In this document: positions 26,240-37,964 of the stretch, in pieces
How positions within the stretch are numbered: the first letter of the stretch is position 1
Layout of the letters: each line of letters begins with the position of its first letter
Assembly: GCF_023806125.1 (NCBI RefSeq)
Contig: NZ_JAMSKT010000001.1
Location: forward strand, 62,001 to 126,000
DNA: 64,000 nucleotides
Origin: Clostridium caldaquaticum
Lineage (GTDB): Bacteria > Bacillota > Clostridia > Clostridiales > Clostridiaceae
Reading direction: 5' to 3'
Program-made: the position numbers and the translations under genes
The notes under the pieces: generated by a model
Database searches by the model: none
Seen by the model: only the letters and a program-made list of their open reading frames with translations
Told to the model about the DNA's origin: nothing

Positions 26240-27995
26240 CGTTCTCATCCTTTTCTATTGGAAGCCAGAACTTTACTCTTGTTCCTTCTTCCAACTCACT
26301 CTGAATTTCTAATCCATACTCTTTTCCATAATAAATCTGTATTCTTTCATGAACATTTCTTACTCCAACTCCTGCCCCGCCATTTTCTTTGGAATTATAC
26401 GAAAGTATATTTTCTAAAACTTCTGGTTTTATTCCTAAGCCATTATCTGTTACTTCATAAAGCAGCTTATTATCAACTGTTTTAGCAGAAACATTTATAA
26501 CCCCTTCTTCAACCATATACTGAATTCCATGATAGAGAGCATTTTCTATAATAGGCTGAAGTATAAGCTTTAAAGTTTTGTACTGAAGAACTTCTTCCTC
26601 AACTTCAATATTAAACCTAAACTTACTTTTAAATCTTATCTTTTGTATAATTAAATAATTTTTAGCATGTTCTATTTCTTCTTTTACAGTAATTATATTT
26701 TTCCCTCTGCTTATGCTTATCCTGAAAAGTCTTGCAAGAGAAGTTACCATAGTTATAACATCTTCAATTTTTCCATTTTCAGCCATCCACACTATAGAAT
26801 CTAATGTGTTATACAAAAAGTGGGGATTAATTTGGGCCTGCAAAGCGTTCAGCTCACTGCGCCTCTTTGCTTCCTGCTCAACAACTATTTGCTCCATAAG
26901 CTGTTTTATCTTTGAAACCATTATATTAAAAGTTTTTGCTAAATGTACAACTTCCTTGTCTCCATTAATATGAACTGTTGTATTAAAGTCACCTTCTTCT
27001 AACTTTTTCATAGAATTATCAAGCTGTCTGATTGGCTTTGTTATTTTTGCAGAAATAATTATAAAAATTAATACAATAAACACCATTGCAAATAATAAAA
27101 TTAAAACTGAAAAGTTTGTTATATCCTTCTTAGTTTTATAGAACTCATCCAAATAGGATATCCCTGTAATTTTCCACTCACTGTTTCCTATAGTTTTAAC
27201 TGTTGCAAGCCTTTCCTCTCTATCAATATATTGAGTAATTGTTCCATAAGAAGTTTTTAATACATCTTTAACATCCTCATTTTTAAGACCTAAATATATA
27301 AGCTGCTGCTGAGGATGGTATATAAAGTTTCCTTTTGAATCTACTATAAACATATACCCTCTTTTACCTAAGCTTACCTTTTGGCAAAGTTGTTCTATTG
27401 AACTAAAGTTTAAATCTATAAGCAGTACACCATTTATCTTCTCGCTTCCCTGATTAAATGTAACAGCTTTACTTAAAGATATTACCCAATTATGTTTAAC
27501 CTCAAATAAATTTTGAACATGGGGTGATGATATAAATACTTCACCATTATTTTCCACTGCCTTTATAAACCACTCTTGATTTACTATATCTGCATTATTT
27601 TTAAGCTTTGAAAATGGATCCCCCATAATAAGATTTCCTTTATCAGAAAATAACGCAATAGATACTATATCATCCCTCATATCAAGTATAACATCTAACT
27701 TTTCAATAAGGTCAGGACTATTAGTAGTATTTACTTTATTTATACTTTCATCAATTAAATTAACAATATCAATCATGCTGTTTTTGTAATTTTCTATATT
27801 AAATCCTACCTGCTCAATAACTTGCATTGTGCTTCTGCTTATATTTTGTTTAGCTGTACTTGAAAATTTTCCTGAAAGTATAACGCTTACAAACACCATA
27901 GCAATAACAGTAATAATAGCAAAAGACACTGTAATTATTGACTGTATACTCTTAAGTGTTATAAAATTAGTTATTTTATTCATTAGTTTTCTCAT
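26229..27995 (-). CDS. YesM-like sensor histidine kinase
   Basis: A 588-residue kinase. TM1 (~17-37) and TM2 (~292-315) bracket an extracytoplasmic sensor domain of Cache type. HAMP (~316-370), the His_kinase motif with phosphoacceptor QINPHFLYNTLDSIVW near residue 391 and a C-terminal HATPase (LILQPIIENALYHG, VTDNGLGI, GGAGVGVRNV) follow. This is the LytS/YesM class that pairs with AraC-type regulators. AAGGAG precedes the ATG. It lies between its regulator and a putative sugar co-sensor, so the three act as one sensing unit for the mgl operon. Confidence 0.9.
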   Translation of the reverse strand: MRKLMNKITNFITLKSIQSIITVSFAIITVIAMVFVSVILSGKFSSTAKQNISRSTMQVIEQVGFNIENYKNSMIDIVNLIDESINKVNTTNSPDLIEKLDVILDMRDDIVSIALFSDKGNLIMGDPFSKLKNNADIVNQEWFIKAVENNGEVFISSPHVQNLFEVKHNWVISLSKAVTFNQGSEKINGVLLIDLNFSSIEQLCQKVSLGKRGYMFIVDSKGNFIYHPQQQLIYLGLKNEDVKDVLKTSYGTITQYIDREERLATVKTIGNSEWKITGISYLDEFYKTKKDITNFSVLILLFAMVFIVLIFIIISAKITKPIRQLDNSMKKLEEGDFNTTVHINGDKEVVHLAKTFNIMVSKIKQLMEQIVVEQEAKRRSELNALQAQINPHFLYNTLDSIVWMAENGKIEDVITMVTSLARLFRISISRGKNIITVKEEIEHAKNYLIIQKIRFKSKFRFNIEVEEEVLQYKTLKLILQPIIENALYHGIQYMVEEGVINVSAKTVDNKLLYEVTDNGLGIKPEVLENILSYNSKENGGAGVGVRNVHERIQIYYGKEYGLEIQSELEEGTRVKFWLPIEKDENDEK

Positions 27996-28008
27996 TTATC
28001 TAAGCTCC

Positions 28009-29634
28009 TTACTGTGCTGTTCCTTTTACACTGTTTCTAAACTCCGAAGGCGATAAATTAAATTTTTTCTTAAAACTGTAACTGAAATAATTGGGTTCTG
28101 AATATCCAACTTTTTCTGCAATTTCAAAAGTCTTCATGTTAGTTGTCCTTAAAAGTTCCTTTGCCTCTTCCATTCTTACATGGGTTAAATAATTTATAAA
28201 TGTTGTTTTTGTTTCTCTTTTAAATATAAAGCTGAAATAATTAGGACTTATGTGAAGATAATTACATACTCTGTTTATATTTATATCGCTTTCTCCAAAA
28301 TGTTCTTTTACATATTCTTTTGCTTTCTCAACCAAATCATTTGCTGTATCCTGTCTATCCTTAATAATGTAATTTCTTATTTTAATTGAAATATCCTTAA
28401 ACCAGCTTTGCACTTCTTCTATTCCTTTTAAACTATGAAGCTCTACAAATAAATTGTGATTAGAACCAAAAATATTATCAATATCAATATCTGAATTCCT
28501 TGCAACTTTCATAATTGTAGTAAGCATTTCCATAATATATATCTGATAATCATTAAATGAAATTTTAGAATCTGCTATCTCTTTAAAAATCTTATCTATT
28601 ATATCTGAAATTTCCTCTGCTGTACCTACTTTTATAGAACTTTCAAGACTCTTTTCCTTAAGATCATCAAATACAATTTTATTGGCACTTTTAGGTTCTA
28701 TATCTTCAATCCAAATAAGTCTGTTGTTACCCATAATAATTTTATAATCCAGTGCAGCTAAAGCGTTTTCATGCGATTGGCTTATACGAGTTATATCACA
28801 GCATATACTTCCTATACCTATAGTAACAGTAAACTTCAAAAACTTTTCAATTGTCTGTCTTAATTCTTCTAAGGCATTAAAGTTTTTTTCAATAATTTTT
28901 TCTCTTTCATAATCTTTAAAATTACTAATTATAACAACTGTTTCATCATTTATAAAAGCAACACCTAAGTTATATTTAGCAGCGATTTCCTCTACAATAT
29001 TAAGAACAGAGAATTTCCAAAGCTCCTTTTCATTCTCAAACCGCTTTTCATAAGTTGAAAAATCTATGCTGACAATAGATACTGTATAGCTGTTTCCTTT
29101 TAAATCAATATTATAAATTTTACTTTTTTCTTCTATTTCTTCTTTTGTTAAAGTACTTGTTATAAGGGAAGCTAAAAATTTTTCCTTTAATATAGGCAGA
29201 CTCTTTCTAAAATGTTCTCTCAGCGTTTCCATGTTTTCTTTCTCTAAAATTTCAGCATCTATCTTTTTTTTAGTCTTTATAAGTATTTCTGTAAGTTCAG
29301 ATGCTGAAATAGGTCTTAAAATATATTCCAAAACATTTAACTTAATAGCCTTATGTGCATATTCAAATTCATCATAACCTGTTACAACAATTATCTTTGT
29401 TGTAGGATATTTTTCCCTGACAATTGAAGATAACTCTAATCCATTCATAAAAGGCATGTTTATATCCGTAAGCAGAACATCAGGTAAAGTTTTTTCAAAA
29501 ATTTCAAGAGCTTCCTTGCCGTTTTCAGCCTCACCTACTATTTCAAACCCTATGGCCTCCCAATCTATTTTATCTATAATTCCCTTTCTAACCTCAACTT
29601 CATCATCTACTATAAGAAGTTTATACTTTCTCAT
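28009..29634 (-). CDS. YesN-like response regulator, AraC-type DNA-binding
   Basis: A 541-residue regulator. The N-terminal receiver domain (~1-125) has IVDDEVEVRKG and the phosphoacceptor in PDVLLTDINMPFMNGLEL near residue 55. A long middle region follows (~140-430). The C-terminal AraC DNA-binding domain (~440-535) has two helix-turn-helix segments, DININRVCNYLHISPNYFSFIF and TFEIAEKVGYSEPNYFSYSF. It is the first gene of the sensor operon and probably activates mglBAC and possibly lacZ. Confidence 0.9.
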   Translation of the reverse strand: MRKYKLLIVDDEVEVRKGIIDKIDWEAIGFEIVGEAENGKEALEIFEKTLPDVLLTDINMPFMNGLELSSIVREKYPTTKIIVVTGYDEFEYAHKAIKLNVLEYILRPISASELTEILIKTKKKIDAEILEKENMETLREHFRKSLPILKEKFLASLITSTLTKEEIEEKSKIYNIDLKGNSYTVSIVSIDFSTYEKRFENEKELWKFSVLNIVEEIAAKYNLGVAFINDETVVIISNFKDYEREKIIEKNFNALEELRQTIEKFLKFTVTIGIGSICCDITRISQSHENALAALDYKIIMGNNRLIWIEDIEPKSANKIVFDDLKEKSLESSIKVGTAEEISDIIDKIFKEIADSKISFNDYQIYIMEMLTTIMKVARNSDIDIDNIFGSNHNLFVELHSLKGIEEVQSWFKDISIKIRNYIIKDRQDTANDLVEKAKEYVKEHFGESDININRVCNYLHISPNYFSFIFKRETKTTFINYLTHVRMEEAKELLRTTNMKTFEIAEKVGYSEPNYFSYSFKKKFNLSPSEFRNSVKGTAQ

Positions 29635-29703
29635 TTAATTACCCCTTTACGTTAAAAATATTTAATTTAAATCATAAACTAAATTTCACATTACTTCAAT
29701 AAC

Positions 29704-29748
29704 AAAAAAGAGTCCTCTCAATTATTATAATCTATTTTGAGAAGACTC
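29704..29748 (-). terminator. Terminator of lacZ
   Basis: On the - strand a 12-bp stem with one wobble (GAGTCTTCTCAA and TTGAGAGGACTC) precedes TTTTTTG. It separates lacZ from the sensor operon. Confidence 0.75.
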
Positions 29749-29761
29749 AATTCATATCAAT

Positions 29762-32911
<3,150 letters not shown>

Positions 32912-32960
32912 CTATTTCATTTTAAATGATTTCATTGAAAAATACAATATAAAATATTAA

Positions 32961-32982
32961 GTGCCAGGCACATGCCTGGCAC
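32961..32982. repeat. GTGCCAGG palindrome, copy 1
   Basis: A perfect 10-bp inverted repeat (GTGCCAGGCA, loop CA, TGCCTGGCAC) just past the glnQ stop. Its core recurs at 63423-63446. It could act as a terminator although no long T-run follows. Confidence 0.6.
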
Positions 32983-32990
32983 TATAATAA

Positions 32991-33713
32991 CTATAATACC
33001 TTTCTTAAAAAATCCTGAGTTCTTGCTTCTTTTGGGTTTCTGAATATCTCTTCAGGGGTTCCCTCTTCAAGTATTCTTCCTTCATCCATGAATATTACTC
33101 TATCCCCTACTTCTCTTGCAAAACCCATTTCGTGAGTTACAACAACCATAGTCATACCTTCTGCCGCAAGTTCCTTCATAACATCTAAAACTTCTCCTAC
33201 CATTTCCGGGTCAAGAGCTGATGTAGGCTCGTCAAACAGCATAACATCCGGCGACATTGCAAGTGCTCTTGCTATGGCTATTCTCTGCTTTTGTCCCCCT
33301 GACAGCTGTGATGGGTAACTTGAAGCCTTATCTTCAAGTCCTATTCTCCTGAGCAGCGTTTTAGCTGTCTTTTCTGCTTCTTCTTTAGAAAGACCTTTAA
33401 GCTTCCTTGGAGCAAGAGTAATATTATCTATTACACTCATGTTAGGGAAAAGATTAAACTGCTGAAATACCATACCCATCTTTTCTCTTAACTTATTAAT
33501 ATTTGTACCCTTATCAGTTATGTCAATTCCCTCAAATATAATCTGTCCATCGCTTGGCTCTTCAAGTAAATTGAGGCATCTTAAAAAAGTACTTTTTCCA
33601 GAACCACTAGGACCTATTACAACAACAACTTCACCTTTGTTAATCTCAATATCTATACCTTTAAGCACGTGGAGCTTTCCAAATTTTTTCTGTAAGTTTC
33701 TTACCTTAATCAC
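32991..33713 (-). CDS. Polar amino acid ABC transporter ATPase (GlnQ-like)
   Basis: A 240-residue ATPase powering uptake of glutamine or another polar amino acid. Walker A is GPSGSGKST, the signature is [15 protein letters not shown], Walker B is [14 protein letters not shown] and the switch is [11 protein letters not shown]. The [16 protein letters not shown] segment is diagnostic of the PAAT class. The start is GTG at 33713, overlapping the permease by eight bases with AGGAGG upstream. Order of transcription is binding protein, permease, ATPase. Confidence 0.92.
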   Translation of the reverse strand: MIKVRNLQKKFGKLHVLKGIDIEINKGEVVVVIGPSGSGKSTFLRCLNLLEEPSDGQIIFEGIDITDKGTNINKLREKMGMVFQQFNLFPNMSVIDNITLAPRKLKGLSKEEAEKTAKTLLRRIGLEDKASSYPSQLSGGQKQRIAIARALAMSPDVMLFDEPTSALDPEMVGEVLDVMKELAAEGMTMVVVTHEMGFAREVGDRVIFMDEGRILEEGTPEEIFRNPKEARTQDFLRKVL

Positions 33714-34359
33714 TATTCTTTAGCCTCCTCTCAAACCTTCCCATAAGCTTTGAAAGTGTGAAGGTCATTATAAAATATATTAATGCAGCTACTATAAGAG
33801 GCTCAAAAGCTCTAAAGGTATTACCTCTTACTGTATCTGCATTATACATAAGCTCTTTAATACCTATAACAGAAACTACTGATGATTCCTTTATAACAAC
33901 TACAAACTCATTTCCAAGTGCGGGAAGAATATTTTTAATAGCCTGAGGCACTATTACATATCTCATTGCAGCACCATAGCTTAAACCTAGTGAGCGTGCT
34001 GCTTCCATCTGTCCCTTATCTACCGCTTGTATACCTGCTCTGATTATTTCAGCTACATAAGCACCACTGTTTATAGCTAGCGCCATAATTGCTGAAGGCA
34101 TTTCAGGTATATTAAAACCTATTAAATCAGGTAATGCGTAGTATATTATAAATATTTGAACCATTAATGGTGTTCCTCTTATAAACTCAATATATGCTCC
34201 TGATATAATATTTAGAACTTTAATTTTAGATATTCTCATTAATGCAAGTAAAAGTCCTAATATAACTCCGAATAACACAGTAAAAAAAGCTAAAATCAAT
34301 GTGAATTTTGCTCCATTTAAAAAGAACATATAATACTTAAATAAAAAAGAAAAATCCAA
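33706..34359 (-). CDS. Polar amino acid ABC transporter permease
   Basis: A 217-residue His/Glu/Gln/Arg/opine-family permease with about five membrane helices. It carries the EAA-type loop [27 protein letters not shown] near residue 120 that docks the ATPase. The [17 protein letters not shown] segment near 58 is typical of the family. The start is TTG at 34359 with GGAGGG ahead. It is separated from the binding-protein gene by a strong hairpin (34400-34423), so its expression is probably lower than that of the binding protein. Confidence 0.9.
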   Translation of the reverse strand: MDFSFLFKYYMFFLNGAKFTLILAFFTVLFGVILGLLLALMRISKIKVLNIISGAYIEFIRGTPLMVQIFIIYYALPDLIGFNIPEMPSAIMALAINSGAYVAEIIRAGIQAVDKGQMEAARSLGLSYGAAMRYVIVPQAIKNILPALGNEFVVVIKESSVVSVIGIKELMYNADTVRGNTFRAFEPLIVAALIYFIMTFTLSKLMGRFERRLKNSD

Positions 34360-34399
34360 ATTACTCCCTCCTTTTTTCTTACTCTAAACAATAAAAGAG

Positions 34400-34423
34400 G
34401 TTAGACAACAGCTGTTGTCTAAC
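34400..34423 (-). other. Intercistronic hairpin after the binding-protein gene
   Basis: A perfect 12-bp palindrome (GTTAGACAACAG and its complement) between the binding-protein stop (34438) and the permease start (34359). On the - strand CCTCTTTTATTG follows, so partial termination or 3'-end protection of the first cistron is likely. Confidence 0.65.
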
Positions 34424-34437
34424 TCATCCCAAACTTC

Positions 34438-35292
34438 TTATTTTGATTCTGCTAAGCTATTTGCATCAGCTACTAATTTATCTATAGTATTATTTTTCAT
34501 TAATCTATCTAAAGTTTTGTTTATCTCATCTACAAGTTCTTTATTTCCCTTTTTAACAGCTACTGCAGATCCTGCCTCTTCTGTTTTAAGAACTATATCA
34601 GATATTGCTAAATCACTATTTGCATTTACATTTGACTTTGCAACAGGTCCTTCAATTATAGCAGCATCTACCTTCTTTGTCTTTAAAGCTAAAGTTATAT
34701 CTGAAATCTTTCCTAAAGCCTTAGCTTCTGAATTAGGCATTTGATTAGCTGCAATTTCTTCTTGTATAGCTCCCTTTTGAACACCGACTTTTTTACCCTT
34801 TAAATCATCAACTGACTTGATTTTATCCTTATCTTCTGCTCTAACTACAACTTGTTGAACTGCAGTATAGTATATATTTGAAAAATCTACGCTTTGCTTT
34901 CTTTCTTCCGTTGGAGTCATTCCAGATAATACAAAATCAATATTTCCCGCCTGAAGTGCACCAAGAAGTCCTTTAAAGTCCATAGACTTTATTTCTAATT
35001 CTACTCCTAAGTCCTTTGCTATTTCCTTAGCAATTTCGATATCGAAACCTACAATAGTTTCCTTACCATCAACTGATTTTATAAACTCATAAGGAGGATA
35101 GTCTGGGCTTGTTCCTAGTACTATCTTTCCTGCCTTTTTTATTTGATCTACCTTTGTTTCAACCTTTTTCTCTGGCTCTTTGTTTGCAGCTGCATCAGTA
35201 TTAACCGCCTGTTTTTTACCACATCCTGCTAATCCCATTGTTAAAACTGCTGTAAGTGCAAGTGCTGTTAATTTTAAGTATCTAAATTTCAT
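34438..35292 (-). CDS. Amino acid-binding lipoprotein
   Basis: A 284-residue type II solute-binding lipoprotein, first gene of a polar amino acid importer. The signal peptide ends in LAGC (Cys near residue 24), followed by a charged linker. The mature domain has KIVLGTSPDYPPYEF, VGFDIEIAKEIAKDLGVELEI and LSGMTPTEERKQSVDFSNIYY, the ligand-binding signature of this class. The ligand (glutamine, cystine, arginine or other) cannot be set from sequence. GGGGGAA precedes the ATG. No lysine or glycine riboswitch or T-box is recognisable upstream. Confidence 0.9.
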   Translation of the reverse strand: MKFRYLKLTALALTAVLTMGLAGCGKKQAVNTDAAANKEPEKKVETKVDQIKKAGKIVLGTSPDYPPYEFIKSVDGKETIVGFDIEIAKEIAKDLGVELEIKSMDFKGLLGALQAGNIDFVLSGMTPTEERKQSVDFSNIYYTAVQQVVVRAEDKDKIKSVDDLKGKKVGVQKGAIQEEIAANQMPNSEAKALGKISDITLALKTKKVDAAIIEGPVAKSNVNANSDLAISDIVLKTEEAGSAVAVKKGNKELVDEINKTLDRLMKNNTIDKLVADANSLAESK

Positions 35293-35676
35293 TTATTTTC
35301 CCCCTCATATCTATTCTTATTTTCTTTATTATTTATTACATGTATCATTATACTCGCACCTTTATAATTATGCAAGAATATTTTTTTATAATTATTATTA
35401 GTAATTTTTATCATTTTTTATGATAAATAGTTAAAATTATGTTTATATTTAGCATACTTCATCATTACAAATTTTTAGCTAAAGTGCTTCATACAATAAA
35501 CGGTTTAATTTATAAATATACACGCATAATTTAAAAATATGTATATTTATACAAAATTTAAAGTTGTAGCTGCATAAATATTTTTGTTATTATTTTAAAT
35601 TTACTTGTGTAAAAAATTAAAAAACTGGTAACAATATATATAAAATACTTAGTACTATACTGGAGGCATAAAATTA
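35293..35676. other. 384-base divergent intergenic region
   Basis: Very AT-rich DNA between two divergent genes, so it holds both promoters. Several T/A-rich part-repeats are visible (for example near 35405-35430), but no riboswitch, T-box, ORF or clear operator can be supported. Confidence 0.5.
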
Positions 35677-35997
35677 ATGAAAAACTTTTTAATAGCAGCA
35701 GGCGTTGATGTAATACTTATTTTAGTTTCCTACTTTATATTCAGAGGAATTATAAGCGGTCCTACAAGACATAGATTATATGAAAAATTTCTCAGTTCTT
35801 TTGCAAAATTTGTAATTCTCATTTTTGCTGCTTCATTAGCCATAACTGGAATTACAGCCCTAGCTCTATATAGAACCAGATACATTCAGTATTTAAACAT
35901 AATAGCTCCTGCACTTGTCTCAATACTTGTAGGTTTTGTAGTATCAACAGTTCCTACTCGAGGTTATGGAGATAAAGAAAAAGAACAAAATAAATAA
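35677..35997 (+). CDS. Small membrane protein, unknown
   Basis: Not recognised. The 106-residue protein has three predicted membrane helices (~3-25, ~44-66, ~73-93) and polar ends. A basic loop (GPTRHRLYEKF) between helices 1 and 2 suggests a cytoplasmic side, and the tail GDKEKEQNK is charged. GGAGGC lies ten bases before the ATG. It is a single gene ending in a hairpin, followed by the two tRNA-Pro genes. Confidence 0.7.
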   Translation: MKNFLIAAGVDVILILVSYFIFRGIISGPTRHRLYEKFLSSFAKFVILIFAASLAITGITALALYRTRYIQYLNIIAPALVSILVGFVVSTVPTRGYGDKEKEQNK

Positions 35998-36020
35998 CCT
36001 TAGATTCCCCCTTTAATAAA

Positions 36021-36056
36021 AAAGGACTGCAGAGTTTATATAAGCTGTAGTCCTTT
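36021..36056 (+). terminator. Hairpin terminator of the small membrane protein gene
   Basis: A 12-bp stem with one wobble (AAAGGACTGCAG and CTGTAGTCCTTT). The T-run is short and lies mostly within the stem. Confidence 0.6.
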
Positions 36057-36097
36057 AAAAATTTCAAAAGTTTTTTTATCTTTTTCAAAAATAACTC

Positions 36098-36126
36098 TTG
36101 ATTTATTTATACTTTCCTAATATAAT
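36098..36126 (+). promoter_or_regulatory. Promoter of tRNA-Pro(UGG)
   Basis: TTGATT (36098-36103), a 17-base spacer and a perfect TATAAT (36121-36126), 12 bases before the tRNA. Confidence 0.7.
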
Positions 36127-36138
36127 AATATTTGTTCA

Positions 36139-36214
36139 CGGGGTGTGGCGCAGATGGGAGCGCGCGTGCTTTGGGAGCATGAGGTCGCAGGTTCAATCCC
36201 TGTCACCCCGACCA
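36139..36214 (+). tRNA. tRNA-Pro, anticodon TGG
   Basis: A 76-base cloverleaf with acceptor arms CGGGGTG and CACCCCG and an encoded ACCA end. The anticodon loop TTTGGGA gives TGG, which reads CCA and, by wobble, other proline codons. The D-loop is AGATGGGA, with GGGA where the neighbouring copy has GGTA, and base 9 is G rather than A. The T-arm is GCAGG-TTCAATC-CCTGT. Confidence 0.95.
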
Positions 36215-36218
36215 CAAT

Positions 36219-36250
36219 AAAGGAGTTATCGTTTGATAACTCCTTTTGTT
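36219..36250 (+). terminator. Terminator between the two tRNA-Pro genes
   Basis: A 12-bp perfect stem (AAGGAGTTATC/GATAACTCCTT core, GTTT loop) followed by TTTTGTTTT. Confidence 0.85.
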
Positions 36251-36259
36251 TTATTCATA

Positions 36260-36288
36260 TTGAATTTTCCATTTTATTATAATATAAT
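36260..36288 (+). promoter_or_regulatory. Promoter of tRNA-Pro(CGG)
   Basis: TTGAAT (36260-36265), a 17-base spacer and a perfect TATAAT (36283-36288), eight bases before the tRNA. Confidence 0.7.
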
Positions 36289-36296
36289 ATTTTTAT

Positions 36297-36372
36297 CGGG
36301 GTGTAGCGCAGATGGTAGCGCGCGTGCTTCGGGAGCATGAGGTCGCAGGTTCGAGTCCTGTCACCCCGACCA
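36297..36372 (+). tRNA. tRNA-Pro, anticodon CGG
   Basis: A 76-base cloverleaf with acceptor arms CGGGGTG and CACCCCG and an encoded ACCA end. The anticodon loop TTCGGGA gives CGG, reading CCG. It is highly similar to the upstream tRNA-Pro(TGG), so the two arose by duplication, but each has its own promoter. No clear terminator is seen after it. Confidence 0.95.
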
Positions 36373-36395
36373 ATGTTAAGCCTACTCTTTGAATA

Positions 36396-36551
36396 TTAAT
36401 TTTTACTACGCTTTATAGCCATATATGCAATTCCAGCTCCGGCTAAAACACCTAATGCACTCATTCCTGGAACTACCATTCTTTTTCTTTTGTTTTTCTT
36501 TGGCATAACCATTGAAGCTAAAGTTTTTGCACCTATAATCTCTCTAATCAT
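36396..36551 (-). CDS. 51-residue membrane microprotein, unknown
   Basis: Not recognised. A basic N-terminal half (PKKNKRKR near residue 17) is followed by a glycine/alanine-rich hydrophobic helix (SALGVLAGAGIAYMAI) and a basic end, so it is a probable single-pass membrane peptide. GGGAGG lies nine bases before the ATG at 36551. It is the last of six consecutive tiny genes on this strand. Confidence 0.6.
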   Translation of the reverse strand: MIREIIGAKTLASMVMPKKNKRKRMVVPGMSALGVLAGAGIAYMAIKRSKN

Positions 36552-36568
36552 AACAGCTTGCCTCCCTA

Positions 36569-36682
36569 TTATCTGTTTTTTCTGGTTTTTATATCTTTAT
36601 CCTGTATATTGCTTGGATCTGTTCTCTTAGTTCCTATATTTTCATTCTGTTTATCGTTTTTGTTTCCTTTTCCCTTGGACAA
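36569..36682 (-). CDS. 37-residue hydrophilic microprotein, unknown
   Basis: Not recognised. The peptide is Lys/Asn/Asp-rich with no hydrophobic stretch and is likely disordered, starting at a TTG (36682) that follows GGGGAG by nine bases. Small clostridial proteins of this composition are sometimes found in spores, but no family can be named. Confidence 0.45.
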   Translation of the reverse strand: MSKGKGNKNDKQNENIGTKRTDPSNIQDKDIKTRKNR

Positions 36683-36739
36683 AGCTTTACACTCCCCTTT
36701 CAGTTATAGCATTCCCACACAAAATTAACAATATTCAAA

Positions 36740-37159
36740 TTAACATAACTTTCCACTCCAGCTGTCTGTATGTTCTTTGATTTTCTGCTTAACCTGTTCT
36801 CCAATCTCTCTGCTAATTTTTCTGTTAAGCACAAGCTCATCTATTGCAATAAATCTATCGTGATTTATAAACATCTTAAGCTGGTCTTCACTAAATCCTT
36901 TATCTTTTGCCAAATCATAAGCTGTTAAGTTTAATAACTTTGCCTCTTCTATTTCAGAATTTGTAACCCCTATTTTATTTATTAATGCTTTCCTGGCACT
37001 TTCTACAATTTTTATTTCTTCGCTTTCATAATGACATTTGTTATCTTCTTTAAATGTAAAAAGCTTATGAATTATGCAGCCTGCTGCACCTATTGCGGCA
37101 GCAGCCAGCAACTTGCCTATCATAGCATTTCTATGTCTGTATCTGCACCTTAGAATCAA
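36740..37159 (-). CDS. Hypothetical protein, ~139 residues
   Basis: Not recognised. A short basic start is followed by an alanine/glycine-rich hydrophobic helix (IGKLLAAAAIGAAGCIIHKL, residues ~14-33) and an acidic helical soluble domain (~45-139). The start is set at TTG 37159, six bases after AGGAGGT. The frame runs open to an ATG at 37183 that lies upstream of that ribosome site, so it is not used. It is probably anchored to the membrane by one helix. Confidence 0.6.
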   Translation of the reverse strand: MILRCRYRHRNAMIGKLLAAAAIGAAGCIIHKLFTFKEDNKCHYESEEIKIVESARKALINKIGVTNSEIEEAKLLNLTAYDLAKDKGFSEDQLKMFINHDRFIAIDELVLNRKISREIGEQVKQKIKEHTDSWSGKLC

Positions 37160-37204
37160 AGTCACACCTCCTAGTGAAACCATCTTCTAAATATAAGTTT
37201 ATAT

Positions 37205-37378
37205 TTATCCAATTTCTTCTAGCATTTTCTCCGTAATTCTTATTTTATCTTCTATAGCTTCTCTATAAACACTATCTTGCACTTCTTTCAGTCTTTCTCT
37301 ATACCTATTTAAATATCCATAAAGAGCTATTTGTAATATTTCCTTTTCTTCCCTTGTACATTTAATAATATAATCCAT
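37205..37378 (-). CDS. 57-residue helical microprotein, unknown
   Basis: Not recognised. The whole peptide is predicted helical and highly charged (KCTREEKEILQIALYGYLNR, then RERLKEVQDSVYREAIEDK), fitting a two-helix hairpin. TAAGGAGG lies six bases before the ATG at 37378. Confidence 0.6.
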   Translation of the reverse strand: MDYIIKCTREEKEILQIALYGYLNRYRERLKEVQDSVYREAIEDKIRITEKMLEEIG

Positions 37379-37443
37379 AGTATTCCTCCTTAATAAAATT
37401 CTTATTAGGAATTATGGACAAGTTGTTATAATTTATTCAAATT

Positions 37444-37572
37444 TCAGTTATTTTTATCATTATTTTTTATACAAAAATTTTTTATATCACCATAAATACC
37501 TGTAGCTTTATAACAAGCAATAATAACAATAGCTACTACCGCAGTAATTACTGCTGCCGCTTCTATCACCAT
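37444..37572 (-). CDS. 42-residue single-pass membrane microprotein, unknown
   Basis: Not recognised. An N-terminal hydrophobic helix rich in Ala, Val and Ile (residues 2-20) is followed by a polar Asn/Lys tail with two cysteines in total. GGAGG lies six bases before the ATG at 37572. Confidence 0.6.
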   Translation of the reverse strand: MVIEAAAVITAVVAIVIIACYKATGIYGDIKNFCIKNNDKNN

Positions 37573-37636
37573 AATATTCCTCCAAAATTATATATTATAA
37601 TATAATCTATGAAGGAATATTGAAAATAGTTATCAT

Positions 37637-37759
37637 TTATTTTTCTATTTGTTCTTCAATTTCTTCTATATCTCTATCAGCTCTTCCTGCTGCCTTGCAA
37701 AGTGATGCTGCAAAAAATCCTAATGTTCCACCAAGCATTATTAACAATAAAGAAGTCAT
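37637..37759 (-). CDS. 40-residue membrane microprotein, DUF3789-like
   Basis: A hydrophobic helix (SLLLIMLGGTLGFFAASLCK) followed by AAGRADRD and an acidic tail resembles DUF3789, a very short protein family found in Firmicutes chromosomes and mobile elements. Function is unknown. The frame is open further upstream to 37852, but GGAGTG six bases before the ATG at 37759 sets the start. Confidence 0.6.
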   Translation of the reverse strand: MTSLLLIMLGGTLGFFAASLCKAAGRADRDIEEIEEQIEK

Positions 37760-37964
37760 AAAGTTCACTCCATTTTTCATTTTTTTCAACGATAAATATA
37801 GTATTAGCATATTTTTATTTTTTATCCATAGTTTTTTGAGAAAGAAAAGCACACTACGTTTTAGTAAAAATATTCTAGAGGAGGCTATTGAATATATTTT
37901 TTGTATAAAAAAATATATTGTTCATAAAATAATGTAGGATTTTTTAAAGATTGGAGATGTTAAT

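Noticed and set aside
36373-36395. Terminator for tRNA-Pro(CGG)
   Set aside because: No hairpin with a T-run could be found directly after the tRNA.
37620-37937. 105-residue plus-strand frame over the DUF3789-like gene
   Set aside because: No ribosome site precedes it. The minus-strand microprotein has one and a recognisable pattern.
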